From assembly GCA_022818135.1 (NCBI GenBank), contig JAFMSR010000006.1, positions 32,900,997 to 32,964,996 of the forward strand: a DNA stretch of 64,000 nt, read 5' to 3'. This stretch comes from Saxidomus purpurata. Lineage: Eukaryota; Mollusca; Bivalvia; Venerida; Veneridae. This document shows positions 23,677-35,262 of the stretch, in pieces. The position numbers and the translations under genes are program-made. The notes under the pieces were generated by a model. It did no database searches. It saw only the letters and a list, made by a program, of their open reading frames with translations, and was not told the origin of the DNA. Each line of letters begins with the position of its first letter. Positions within the stretch are counted from its first letter, which is position 1.

Positions 23677-24505
23677 GGTAGTGGATGTGAAATGAGTACT
23701 TCCTGTTTAAGGATCATTTGGAATACTTTGGATTTTATAGCTGTGCCTATTTTGTACTGTGGCGCAGTGGTTAGAGCGTCTGCTTTGAGATCAAGAGGTC
23801 CTGAGTTCAATCCCCGAAGGAGCCAAATATTTTTTTCGTTATTCTTTCTTTTTTAGTTATCAAGTTGAATAACATGAAAGATTATGGCATTTTACAAGAT
23901 TTGAAAACTGTATCTTAATTTTCCTTGATTTTATCAAGCTGGACAGTTACTTGAAAATATAAAAATTGGCCGTGCTCATTTTTAAAAGTTGAATATCTCA
24001 AAAAGTAGACGGTAAACCATTTTCATTTTTTCTTATATTTCAATTCATTTACTACTTATAAAAGTTTTTTAATCAATAGTGATGGCCCTACTCCGAATCT
24101 TTTGTTACAGTCGTGTATATGTACATGTGTGATATGTCTCTTGGCAAAATTAGGCAAATTATTTACCCTAGTTTTTGGCATTATTGCATATTTTTTGTTA
24201 CACATGTTAAGCTTGTAGAATTATTATACATGTTTTGTAATTCTACATTGTTTGTAATACTTTTTGGAACATGGAAAAAAAAATGTAAATAAATACTTGC
24301 AAACATACCTATTTTAACTTTTAGGGTACTTTTTAATATGGTCAGTATTTCTTAAGTGGGGGTAGGGCAACAAAAAACGAAATTTATTTTTAATTAAACG
24401 GTGAAATGTCTTTAAATTTTGCACACTAGTCGGTTAACAGATGTAGATTACATAAATATTAAGTTTAATGTATTTTTGAAGAGTGTCCATTAGACCCCCA
24501 CTACC
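23677..24505 (+). mobile_element. TTAA-flanked non-autonomous transposon carrying a tRNA-like head (829 bp)
   Basis: TIRs GGTAGTGG (23677) and CCACTACC (to 24505) are flanked by TTAA on both sides (23673-23676, 24506-24509). Sister array units (for example near 22050 and 23065) continue from the left flank to the right flank without the insert. The left part (23756-23824) is tRNA-like: A-box 'gtggcgcagtggttagagcg' and B-box 'gagttcaatcccc'. The interior is AT-rich without an ORF. A truncated relative lies at 20526-20832. Confidence 0.85.
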
Positions 24506-24641
24506 TTAAATGAAGATTTCACGAAAAATCTTTTTGAAATTCATCCATTTTTACACCTTCAATATTTATGTAAGGGTTTCTACATATATTTGGCATGAAT
24601 AACTAGGACAGAATCTGAAAAAAAACAGTTAGTATAGTGAC

Positions 24642-24801
24642 CTTTGACTTTGAATTTGATGCCCTTATACACTCGCGGCGTGAAGCTTGAGGTGTTTTGT
24701 CATTATTGGATGTATTTGCTTGATACTGGCTTCGATGTTCTTGATTCTGTCGTGTTGGTCCAGGAATGTCGTAATAATCCAAGTTATCTTCGTCACATTC
24801 T
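24642..24801 (-). CDS. Array unit 2, 160-bp YDIP exon
   Basis: The splice borders and 160-bp length match units 1 and 4. It encodes ECDEDNLDYYDIPGPTRQ, then QYQANTSNNDKTPQAS and ASNSKSK at the donor. The competing same-strand frame has a stop in this copy, so only the YDIP frame is open throughout. Its intron to the 38-bp exon is lengthened by an 829-bp transposon. Confidence 0.5.
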
Positions 24802-24926
24802 CTGTATATAAAAAGTTAGAGCGACAACACCATTAACAATGAATAACAAGAGATGATGAAATAGTATACCTATGGTATTTTTAGAACTCGGAGGAGGAAC
24901 GCTTTTCATAAGTGATGCATTACTAA

Positions 24927-25853
24927 TAGGGATGGCAACGAATACTCGAGTATTCGAGTACTCGCTCGAACGACCGAATACTCGATCAGCAAAACGGTAT
25001 TCGAGTACTCGAAAAAAGAATTGTTTTTGGCAAAATTCGCATCATACCGAAATGATTTAAAATCATAAATTATCGCTTTTTGCTTCAGACTGACTGACTG
25101 GGTGGGGTTGTTTATCTCTATACTTGGCAGTTGCTTTCTCCAACTGACAGCCTTAACTTGTCATTATTCTAATTTGGAATCGTTATCAAAACACGCCAGG
25201 TGATTTGCGAAAATTCTATTGTTTAATCCGCTAGGTATGCCCCTAAATGCAATATACGAGTTGACATTTTGACATGCAGGTATTGTTATGATTCTGTGCC
25301 GCTTATGATCTTAACTAAAAAATATAGACGTAAGATATTGGGTTGTAATTTTCGCAGTTTGTTTAGAAATTAAAATTAAGTGAATAATAGCAATTACACT
25401 ATGTCGCCTTTGCGTTTGTTCGATAAACTGTAAATGCGGGTCTTGTAAGCAGAGGTGTGCGGAGAAAAGATCATTATTATCTCTCACCAGAAAAAAATTC
25501 AAGAAATGTAACTCATTTTTCCTAAATCATATATATATATATATATATATATAGAATATAGCAGTCTTTCAAAGTCTCTTTTCTGAATATCTCAGTAATC
25601 TGTACACTTGCCTGTCAACTTATAAGTCAAATTCAAATACACCTCCGTCGAAATCGTCTTCTTGGAAATATTTTAAGCGGTGTAGTGATGACAAAACCGT
25701 AAAATGTACTCTTTCTATAGTAGAACTTACATACTCTGGTATGTACTGCTATATTTCGAACACTTGAATGACCTTTTTTCGAGTACTCGAGTACTCGATC
25801 GGAAGAAGGACCGAGTACTCGAATATCAATTTTGGTATTCGTTGCCATCCCTA
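24927..25853. mobile_element. hAT-type MITE with 8-bp target duplication (927 bp)
   Basis: The ends TAGGGATGGCAACGAATAC (24927) and its inverse (to 25853) are flanked by ATTACTAA on both sides (24919-24926, 25854-25861). The empty site ATTACTAATATATGAGC is seen at 22420-22440 in a sister unit. An 8-bp duplication and TAGGG-type ends are hAT hallmarks. Subterminal 'actcgagtattcgagtactcg' palindromes occur at both ends. No transposase is seen; a TA run lies at 25529-25553. Confidence 0.9.
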
Positions 25854-26480
25854 ATTACTAATATATGAGCAATGACATTATACTTGATACGATAATAAAT
25901 AGTGCAAGACTTTCGGAATTAAACTATCGTTTCATAATATTTTGAAGAGATAAAAAAATTCTATTTTGTTTAAAAGTTAATTTAACGGAAGCGGAAGTTA
26001 GTACATATTTCAGAGTGAATGCTAATTTTTGTAAACAAGTAGCCATTTTTTCCGGTTTTGAATTCTGATTTTTTCAAATATTATTCACTGCTCCAATCAG
26101 TACCTATCGATCTGCAAGTTATTGGTGTAGGGGGTTACGTTACTTTCAGAATGTTACGAAAACCAGGTTTAAGACACATACGTACACTTAATTTTGTGGA
26201 AGAAATAAAATATTAGGATTGAAAAGATGTATACATGTTAAAAATCAGGAAGAAGGTATAAAATATTAGCATTGAAAAGATGTATAATTGTATTTTAAAA
26301 TACACGGTAAGATCTTATGGAAGAAATTAAATGCTTTTATGAATACTTGTAATATCAATATATTGTGCAACTAAACACGTAACAGTTTGAACCTGAATGA
26401 CTGGCATTTGCATTCTTTGATTTGATCAGGTTGTTTGGATTTTTTTCTGTGTGACGTTATTCATAGTAAGAAATACTCAC

Positions 26481-26518
26481 CTCGTTGAAATAGCCCTTGT
26501 AGTTCGAGTGGAGACATT
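26481..26518 (-). CDS. Array unit 1, 38-bp exon-like block
   Basis: The acceptor (cttgaatattgcag) and donor (gtgagtattt) are strong. The product is CLHSNYKGYFNE in the favoured reading, identical to unit 4 apart from a synonymous Asn codon. Confidence 0.45.
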
Positions 26519-26684
26519 CTGCAATATTCAAGTGTAAATACAAATTAAATCAAGACTTCGCAAAAAATCTTTTTAATATTCATCAATTCAATTTTTACAT
26601 CTTCAATAATTATGTAAGGGTTTCTACATATATTTGGCATGAATAACTAGGACAGAATATGAAACAAACAGTAAGTATAGTGAC

Positions 26685-26844
26685 CTTTGACTTTGAATTT
26701 GATATTCTCTTCGACTCACGGCGTGAAACTTGGTGTATTTGGTCATTATTGGATGTGTTTGCTTGATACTTGCGTCGATGTTCTTGATTCTGTCGTGTTG
26801 GTCCAGGAATGTCGTAATAATCCAAGTTATCTTCGTCACTTTCT
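26685..26844 (-). CDS. Array unit 1, 160-bp YDIP exon
   Basis: This is the first unit in transcription order. It is 160 bp, phase 2 in and phase 0 out, with the acceptor 'ttgttatatacag'. It encodes ESDEDNLDYYDIPGPTRQ, QYQ-like KYQANTSNNDQIHQ, and a basic ESKRISNSKSK end. Here two frames are open over the block, so this copy alone would not decide the frame; the sister copies do. The nearest upstream minus-strand exons are the Tyr-rich cassettes at 41-45 kb, separated by retroelements. Confidence 0.5.
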
Positions 26845-26949
26845 CTGTATATAACAAGTTAGAGCAAGCAACATCATTAACAATGAATAATAGGAGATGC
26901 TGCAATTAAAAGTATACCTATGGTATTTTAGAATTGAAAGAGGAACGTT

Positions 26950-27325
26950 TCTCATAAGTGATGCATTACTAAATATATGAGCAGTATGATAGTATACTTA
27001 AATTTGATATGATAATAAATGGTGATACAAGACTTTCGGGGTTAAATTCATGTTATTGATAAGCAACTTTAACGGAAGTGGCAGTGGAGTTCAACTATTG
27101 TTGATCATGAGTTACAAATATTTATTAGAAACTGAATTGTTACAACGAACAGAGTTGCACAGTTAAAAAAGTGATAAATATATATTGGTCATTGTTTAAT
27201 GTCCATCAGTGTTATCTTAGAATATTCAAGATAAAACGCTGTTTTCGGAATTACCATGTTTTGTTTAAATCGTTCCATATTTCCGCTTTATTTCACGTAA
27301 ATTAATCGGGAATGTATTTATGCAC
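26950..27325. other. No gene; spacer related to array units then unique sequence
   Basis: 26950-27060 still resembles array spacer ('gatacaagactttcggggttaaa'). Beyond it nothing is recognised. Confidence 0.4.
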
Positions 27326-27329
27326 GTGC

Positions 27330-27560
27330 GTCTACGAGGTCGAGTGTTTAGAGTAGCTAACTTGAAATCATTGTGACTTTTCATAAGTTGTTGGTCATGG
27401 GTTCGAGCCCTGCTACCGGCCTTGTCTCTTTATATGACAAATATGGCCGTTTCTTACAGAGGATAGTGCTGAATCTTCCCATGTGGATGATAATTAACTG
27501 CCCGCCTGTAAAACTGACGAAATACGATTGAAAACGGACATTAAACTCGTACAACAACAA
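27330..27560 (+). mobile_element. tRNA-derived SINE
   Basis: A tRNA-like head has an A-box-like 'gtcgagtgtttagagtagct' and a B-box GGGTTCGAGCCCT (27399-27411). It is followed by a tail with 'gcctgtaaaactgacgaaat' and 'gaaaacggacattaaactcg', a tail type I recall from bivalve SINEs. It ends near 'acaacaacaaaatg'. Confidence 0.6.
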
Positions 27561-29020
27561 AATGTATTGATGCACGTTGGGATTAATATTTTGGGGTACA
27601 ATGTGCGTATATCAGGGGAGTTGAGAAGTGATACGTTGGCCTTGAGCATGGAATCTGCTACCCCTCTCCCCTCCCCCTTTCTCTGTGGAGTAGGTTTTGG
27701 TAGTCCGCTCGCAGTATAACCTGACTTTGGCACTCAAATTTCTATATTTGTCATGCCACCGAGTGTGCTTGTTTGCAGACCAGATTGACTTTGGTACTGA
27801 ATGCTGATTTTGACAGCGTTTGCGAAAATAAAACGCAGGTGACTGACGGGCCTCTTTCCTTGTCAAAAGATGTTTTTTTAAACTACTTGATGAATGGCCT
27901 ATATGAATGGATCGTATGTGACCAATGTGGTCTAAAATATTCAGATGTGGTTTTCTGACTAATCAATATACATCATATGGAGTAAATAAGTGGGTTTTCC
28001 CAGAATTGAATATATTTCATGAAAGTATAGCATATAGTGTCGGGTCTTTAGGATGACCTATGGAAGCACAACTATATCTGATGAATGATTTATGCTTGTT
28101 TGAGGGAACCGAATTCAAACCCAAAAGGTTACAGAGACGTATTACATAATAAATTGTCGTTAACTTGGATTAAAGAAAATGAAAGCATCATCCTAGCTGC
28201 ACATTTAACAGTGATGTTAACCCAGTCTTAATCTTACCTTCTATGGAGATTTTTATTCATTCAATACTATTCACTACTTCATTGACATATACCAAAATGG
28301 TGTATCCAAAATGGCAAAGCCGAATTTTGCTATCAATGTAATACTAGTATCACGGTAATTTCACTCGTGAAAACCAAAATTAATCATTTTCATTCGTGGC
28401 TAAGCCACTCGTAAATATCACTGTTGGTGCACACTCGGTGAAATGTTAACGTGATATAACACCGAAACCAATAATTGTCCTCTATATATTTTAAAAAAAT
28501 AGGTTAATGTACTTTGAATAGCGGATTCCTAACTTTAATTAGCGACGCTAATATATGAAAACGTAAACTTAAGATTGTGACGTATTCTACGACTTTTTTA
28601 AAAAAAGTTTTAGCTTTCATACATTCATAATTTCTTTGTTTATATGTCAGTTAATCCACCAATAATCATTTTAATACCGTATATTTGAAAATATCCCCCA
28701 AATCTAGTATCAGTTTAAAGTGACCCCCTCCCCCCGACCGCAGGTGGTCCAATACTAGTATCTTAATCGTTTCATTGCCCCTCATCAGTTTTAATCATGT
28801 CTGATTAGGTCTAGCAATGTGTCTGTAGACTTGATATGTAGTATAATACTAGGACCATAAATTGTATTGATTTGAACAGATAATTATTTTATAGATTATT
28901 TCCTGTTGTTTAACAGTTTTATGTAATTAATATGACAATTACTTTTATTGCAGGATATGAAAAAATATCTTTAAATAACTGCAGTATAACTTTGATTTTA
29001 AAATTAAATTGAGAATGTTG
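27560..29020. other. No supported gene
   Basis: Overlapping short ORFs on both strands near 27500-27870 lie around a CT-rich 'ctacccctctcccctccccc' stretch; no motif is recognised. 28000-29020 is AT-rich without structure I can name. Confidence 0.4.
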
Positions 29021-29021
29021 A

Positions 29022-29420
29022 AATGCTCAAGTTATTACTCTTACAGCAAACCCATCACTATCCTTAAAAAAATAAATGGATGTCACAGTTGAACAAGACA
29101 TTTATTCTTTTAAATTACTACATGATAACAGTGATTTACACAATGTAATACTTAGATCGAGCAATGTTATATTTACTCAAGTAATTACTCTAACAGCAAA
29201 CCCATTATCTCATTGTTTTAAATACGTAGATGTTACAGTAGAAACATAAGAGAAAGTATTGGCTTATCTTACTGTAAGGAGAGGCGTTCAGTTTCATTTT
29301 TAATTTACAAAGAAATAAATACAGTCAGAAGGATTCTTTATAAAAAAAATATGTATAAAGTGTAACATCTAATCTTAGTGATAATTGGTTTGCTGTAAGA
29401 GTAATTACTTGAGTATTTAA
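29022..29420. repeat. Direct and inverted copies of a ~30-bp motif
   Basis: 'ctcaagtaattactctaaca' plus 'gcaaaccca' appears at 29028-29055 and 29177-29207. Its inverse 'tggtttgctgtaagagtaat' is at 29387-29406, also with 'atgttaca'/'tgtaacat' partners. This is probably a small foldback or TIR element. Confidence 0.45.
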
Positions 29421-29689
29421 AACATCGCTCAATCTAACTTTGCAAACACAGTTATTCTGCTGTAATTTAAAAGTTACTACATACAATTTCTTTTGTGTTT
29501 CTGTCATTTTAGAAAGTTAACTGATAATTATCTTATAAACTTTTGATATAGTAACTGCAAGTGGTCATTTGTTTATAGTGAAAGTATTTGCTTGAGTAAC
29601 TGATTTTATGATTTAATTTGATTGGGATATTACAAACTTAAAAGGTTACTGATCAAATAAAATAACCAAATCTTATACTATACTAGGAC

Positions 29690-29960
29690 TACCTTTTCTC
29701 AATAACTAAAGAATCACTCTATCTTTTACATATCTCATCACATGTTGTTTAACCTCTTTATTTACAGTTTACGGAGCATTCACAGAGCGGGGGGATACAT
29801 GTATGTGAGGAATTATGTTGTATAGTAGACAGTCCCACACACTGGTGAGCTGCACAGATCATTATTAAAAGCAGAATATAATTAGGTATACCATTGTAAG
29901 AGATGATGTCATGGTTTTATATTATTGTTTGTTTTATAAGAAAGATGGTTGTAAGCCACT
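29690..29960 (+). repeat. Long dispersed repeat, copy 1
   Basis: It aligns in order with 36598-37150: 'ataactaaag.atcac', 'tcacatgttgttta', 'acagtttac', 'acacactggtgag', 'ttgtaagagatgatgtca'. The two copies flank the gypsy-related block in direct orientation, so they could be long terminal repeats, but neither shows clear TG...CA ends. Confidence 0.5.
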
Positions 29961-29975
29961 AACCTCATACTTAAT

Positions 29976-31944
29976 CACACTGTATCGGCACAACGCGCCG
30001 GCTGCAACTTAACGATACTACTCCAACTCACGTAACGACAAGGCTCCGACAAAAAATGGCTGATTTTGTAAACAAAACACAAGTCAGTTTAACAGATGTG
30101 TATATTTAATATGGTTATTCGTAATTTTTGATAAAAATAATATTCTTACGGAATGCTCACTTCTGTCCTGCATGACCATAGCTAGTCGGCTGTTTCAGAC
30201 GTCGAAGAGTGTGAAAGTAATGCAAGTTGAATGCAGAGGATTCAACGGTAAAAACTGCAAAACAGACCCAAAATGCATGGATTTTGCTCAAAATGATCGA
30301 AGTTAAGGTGTTTAGCATAAAAGATATGCATTGGCATGTTAGTTTGGGTCAAATCTCGTAAGCATATACTAACAATTTACCAATTTGGTATTTCTATAGG
30401 CAAAAAAGTACAACGATTCAGGCTTCTATTGACGATACAACAAAAATGTTACATTTGTGTTTCATGAATCATTTTAACATACGTTTTGAACAATTACAAA
30501 TATAACAGTATCTCTTATCGGACAAATTTATGTGTTTTCTCAGTGAAAAATTGAAAATTCAACGCAGAACTTTCAAATATTTAAAATACATTCTAAAATG
30601 GCAGGATGCACGGAAACAGGGTTTAAGATTTTATTTGTCCTAGCGTGTTGGCCACTATAAAAACACATGCAGCTTAGACTAAAATAGAAATGTTAACCGA
30701 ATAATAATTTGGAAAGCGACGATTGAAGGAGTATGTAATTTTGCATTTGCTATTTATGCTTCATCTTCTTTCTATGAACTTGTACTAAACCACAATATAA
30801 TCTATCTGAGCTTTTTGCCTAGGTGTGCTTATTGCGATAAATTCCCAGCCAGTTCGTGTTAACTTTATTCTGGTCAAATACTTGCACTTGACATCTATCT
30901 GAAATAGTACTGTAGACTTGAAGACGTTAATATAAACACGCACTAAACTATTCAAAGAAGAAGTCGAGGTAGAATTGGAAAAAAAACAATGCAGGTGATA
31001 TATTTACAATGTATATGCCCAAATTCTGTAGCTCTACAGGCAACATTAATTCTTGGTAGATAGATCTACTAACAATTGTCAAAATACAATTACGTAAATG
31101 TTTTTCAGTTTATCACTAACAAATCGAGCAGTTTACGGTATCCATGAATCCTGTCATTGTAGGAAGTATTTTTAATATTTGAATGTAAGTTTATACTTAT
31201 TTTCTTGTGAAGAAAGCTTGTAGTTTATCAAGTCACACTCGAGTCTGCTTCCTTGAAAATTCCCAGTACTGATGTCATATGAGGAGGTACGTTCGTGACC
31301 AAATTGGGGCTCGGACCCGCAACCTCTGGGACGAGCGATGTTATGCGTTTAAATTTCATTTTTAAAGAGAGTGGGTACATGGTGACATAGAACTCAAACG
31401 TTTGTTCGATAAGAGATTTTCTTATATCTGTAATAGCTCCAAAACGTCTGTGTAAATGACCCGTGAAACACGACTTGGAGCATTTTCATTGTAACGTCAA
31501 TTGGAGCCTGAACCGTTGCATTTTTGAATAGGTAAGTTTTGACTATATAAATACCAAATTGGTAAATTGTTAGTATTTGCTTACGACATTTAACCCAAAG
31601 TTTCATGCCAATGCATATATCTTATGCTAAACACCTTAACTTGGATAATTTTGGGCAAAAACCATTCATTGGGTCTGTTTTGCACGTTTTACCATTGAAT
31701 CCTATGCATTCAACTTGCATCACTTTCACACGCTTCGATGTCTGAAACAGCCGACTAGCTACGGTCATGCAGGATAGAAATTAGCATTCCAATAGAGTAT
31801 TCGTTTCATCAGAAGTTGCGATGAACCATGTAAAATACACGGATCTGTTATACTTACTTTTTATTTTTCGTCGGAGCCTTGTCGTTACGTTAGTCGGAGT
31901 AGTATCGTTTAATTGGAGCCAGTGCGTTTAGCCGATACAGTGTG
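29976..31944. mobile_element. Long-TIR element, 1.97 kb, arms ~460 bp
   Basis: The ends CACACTGTATCGGC (29976) and GCCGATACAGTGTG (to 31944) are perfect inverses. Inverted similarity continues inward for about 460 bp, for example 'aacgacaaggctccgac' at 30038 against 31873, 'ctagtcggctgtttcagac' at 30182 against 31742, and 'aacaatttaccaatttggta' at 30370 against 31554. No target duplication is clear and no transposase frame exists. Long arms are known in Mutator-like and foldback elements. Confidence 0.75.
31297..31345 (-). repeat. tRNA-like B-box sequence
   Basis: The minus strand reads 'cgctcgtcccagaggttg', then the B-box GGGTCCGAGCCCC. No complete cloverleaf; a SINE remnant within the interior of the long-TIR element. 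Confidence 0.4.
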
Positions 31945-31949
31945 TGAAT

Positions 31950-33380
31950 ACTGATAGATGAATATAATAACCAGTAATATTGCTGCAGTGGACACATAGT
32001 CTTATACATGTAGAGCAGTTCAAGTACACGTGGCCTAAATGTTTTATTCACATTGAAGAAATCATATTACAGTTGTTTCACTTGGCCTAGTAAATAAATA
32101 AACACTTTGTTGAAATACAAGTATAAGTGTTTAATTTACCCGGTGTTCAAATAAACACTTTAAAAAACACACAAAACAACATTATTTATAAAACAAAATC
32201 AACTTTAAATTCTAAATACACTCACCCAAAATGAAAACTTCACACTTTTTTATACAAATATTCAACACAATATTAAATCAATGTATTACACTCTGCCTCT
32301 ATAAAACAAGGCAAGTAACAAAGGCGATAATAGGCCTAAACGTTAAAGTCATTGCATAATTGGAGATAACTCATATAGTGGAAACAGACTTTTTGTCAGG
32401 ACAAAATATTATTTTTGCTGTCAGTTGAGAGAAACTTATGTCAAGACTAGAAAACAATGTTATATGAACACACAATGCAAAAGCGAGAGTTGAGACTCCA
32501 AAGATTCAAATTCTTAAATTACCTCCCTATGAATTGACTATATAGTTGAATTTATGACCTTATATCTGAAAGCTCCTGTGATGATTTTTAACTATGTTTT
32601 GATAAACTCAATCCCCAACTGATAAAGTTTAACATTCTTACAAATGATTGAATTCCACCTCCTGCATTGTGAGGTATTGGTGTTTCTTTCTCATGCATAG
32701 TAAATCTCATTGTAATCCTGTAAAATTGTCATATTGGGTCAGTGTATAACTTGGTAAAGCCTAGGAACTTTGTTAGCTCGCATTAATCATCGTGACATTT
32801 TACCAAACATTATTTATTTACTGATGTAGAAAAAAAATCTACAAGAGAGTCATAGTGAAATAGAATTAAGAATTCAAGGTTCTTGCATAGATACATAGCT
32901 AGTTCCGATCTTGCGGGAAAACAGTAGTCAAGATTTCACTTTGTGAATTTTATAAATGAATTTTATTTGTGAATACTAAGTGGATTGTTTGGAAGAAATA
33001 CATGTATGAGAGTTGATTGGACTTAGATTATTTTAAGAGCTAAGTTACCGACTTTTTAAGTTTATGTTTTTATAAAATTTAATATACTAGTTCATGCAAC
33101 CAAGGTTCGAGTCCAGATACAGTTTAAACGTAAGGTTTTTTAGGAGTGTATAGCTTCAATTTGATAAACCCTGTAGTTATTTAATACTTAGTGATAGTGA
33201 GTATTGAGACACTGATATATTTAAGTGCTTTAATTTTTCATATGATTCATAGTTATTTAATATTTAAGTGTTTCTTCTAAACACATGTATAATCAATACG
33301 TTTATAGTTCACTATTTTCAATAGCTTAACTGTTTGCGTTTTAGGTGTACTTGGATATCGTTCGGAAGTTCGAAATGACG
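31950..33380. other. No supported gene
   Basis: AT-rich. An isolated B-box-like 'aaggttcgagtcc' is at 33102. The right end may include untranslated leader of the gypsy-related element that begins near 33390. Confidence 0.4.
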
Positions 33381-33494
33381 CCAGAAAGAACTCCCAAGTA
33401 ATGAGCTACTGATGATATTTCAGCAGAGGAGGAGAAATCTTTAGAAGCCCTGCACTTATTAATCTTTAAACCTACACTTAGTTCACATGAGGAT

Positions 33495-33755
33495 GTGATG
33501 AAATTACTCAAAGTATTTTGGAAGGAAAAAGATGAACCTGATCCTAGCCCTGCTCAAGATGCAGCACCGGCATCTATACATAAGAAAGACACATACCACT
33601 TCTCAAGAATGTCAACATTTTATGGTGAGGAAGGCAAGGGAGAGGTGACATGGGTCACATTCAAATATGAATTTTGGTCACTGTTGACAGACAAGGTTTT
33701 CACCAATGAGCAAATAATGCAAGGAATACGAAGAGCCCTGAAAGGGAAATGCTAG
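33495..33755 (+). pseudogene. gag-like fragment of the gypsy element
   Basis: An 86-codon frame with FSRMSTFYGEEGKGEVTW, then a Leu/Phe-rich helix-like part and IRRALKGKC before a stop. The next frame continues the domain with RVGPGITVKEVIKKLDSDYG (33760-33830), so a frameshift separates them. This matches retroelement capsid-type proteins of mollusc gypsy elements as I recall them. The product is a self-assembling particle protein in active elements; this copy cannot make it. Confidence 0.65.
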
Positions 33756-35262
33756 TGACAAGATCAGGAGAGTAGGGCCTGGTATAACGGTGAAGGAAGT
33801 TATTAAAAAATTGGACAGTGACTATGGAATCGTTGAATCTAGAGGAAATACTACTCTAGTCAACAAAACTCAAATGAGAAAGTTGAACAGTATGCATTAA
33901 GGTACAAAAATGTAAGAGAAATTATTTGACCAGACTGATAGACTAAAAGCACTTAAGAAAACAGACATCCGCTTACTAAAAGAGGTTTTACATGCAGGAC
34001 TCAATACCGAATTGAAGCTGATGAGTACACATCAGAATGATAAAATAGTAGAATACGGAAATATGAGATCCCGGCTCCTAGGTATGGCTTTAGATGGCGT
34101 AGCTTCAATCAAGGTAGAGGCATAGGACAAAGCTTTGGCAGGGGTAGAGGCCGAGAAGATTTCAGACCACAGTGGCCTTCATCTGGTACAACTTTCGAGT
34201 AAACCTGCAACATTTGTAATGAAAAAAGGCTTATACAGAGGAAGTGTCCATTGATACAGAAGCAAACAATTCGCGACACTGTCTTGTAATGAAAAAGATC
34301 TAATTCAAAGAGACTTCCCAGTAATATTAAGTTAAGTGACCTGCCAGGAATGCAAAGAGAAAGGACATAAACAAAAATACAACCCAAAAGTATAAGTGCT
34401 CCTGTTACAGGATCACACTTGGGCACAAATAACAATATAGATCCTTCATTGGTAGGTGACACAAATAAAGTATTTTTTTTGTTAAAAATATCCAAACTAC
34501 AACTCTTTTAAACACCAGCAGTCGCGTGAGCTTAGTCTCAGAACCTTTTTTAAGGAACATCTTTCTAACATAGACATTAAACATATTGTGATATTTTAGA
34601 CATTAAGTGTGCTGATAGAAAGAAACTCCCCTATATAGGTTGCATTGAAGTGGATAGGCAGTAACAACAGGACTACAAAAGAATTAACCACAGCAGTGCC
34701 TCTCGCTGGTCACACCAGTTTCCAAGTATTCAGAAAGAACACCTGCATTACCAGGTACAAACATATTGCAAGTACTACTTCAGGAATTTGGAGAACAATT
34801 GTCTAGTTTAAAAATGCGATGGATTCTTAGCTTCAGGTCCATTAAAGTTAGAGAAAGGGAGCTAAAACGGCAAAAGAATCGACTTGCAATCATTAAAAGT
34901 GCAACAACCGATAAAGGGATATTAAGGCCAAATGCATCTATAGAACTTAGCTGTTATACAGATAAAAAAGTTATTCATTACTGTGGCAACCATACAGGAA
35001 ACAGAAGACAGAACAGTCCCTTCATTTATAGATTTTGCACCCGGTGTCACCCATAATACTAACGAACACAATTCAGAAGTCAGAGTACAGTTGTCCAATC
35101 TGACAACTAATACAGATAGCATTACGCCCAGGTCAATTATCTGTGCGTTACAACCAGTTACTGTAGTAGAAGATGTATTTCAAAAACAAGAAAAAGATCA
35201 ACAAAGAGAAAAATAGTAGATGAATACATATAGATGAGGATAACATACTTGAATCAAACTAA

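Larger units (their letters stand above)
20833..26950 (-). repeat. Tandem array of five 1.0-2 kb minus-strand units
   Basis: Five diverged units share the same order: a 'ctcggaggaggaacg' block, the 160-bp exon block, the 38-bp exon block, then 'gatcaggttgtttggatttctt' and 'ctgcaagtta.tggtgtaggg' spacer sequence. 160-bp blocks begin at 26844, 24801, 23357, 22314 and 20909. Unit 3 has lost part of its upstream segment. Units differ by substitutions and small indels, so the duplications are not recent. Three transposons (21163, 23677, 24927) interrupt the array. Confidence 0.85.

Noticed and set aside
19271..23824. Functional tRNA genes
   Set aside because: A- and B-boxes are present at 19271, 20603 and 23756, but acceptor and anticodon stems do not pair; they are SINE or transposon heads.
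20985..24910. 'ctcggaggaggaacg...ccatag' block as a further exon (VPPPSSKNTI)
   Set aside because: The donor side is conserved but no acceptor is conserved among copies, and the frame is not consistent with the YDIP exon unless a shifted acceptor is assumed.
33095..33125. B-box GGTTCGAGTCC as a tRNA or SINE
   Set aside because: No A-box or tail; a single 11-bp match is weak evidence.
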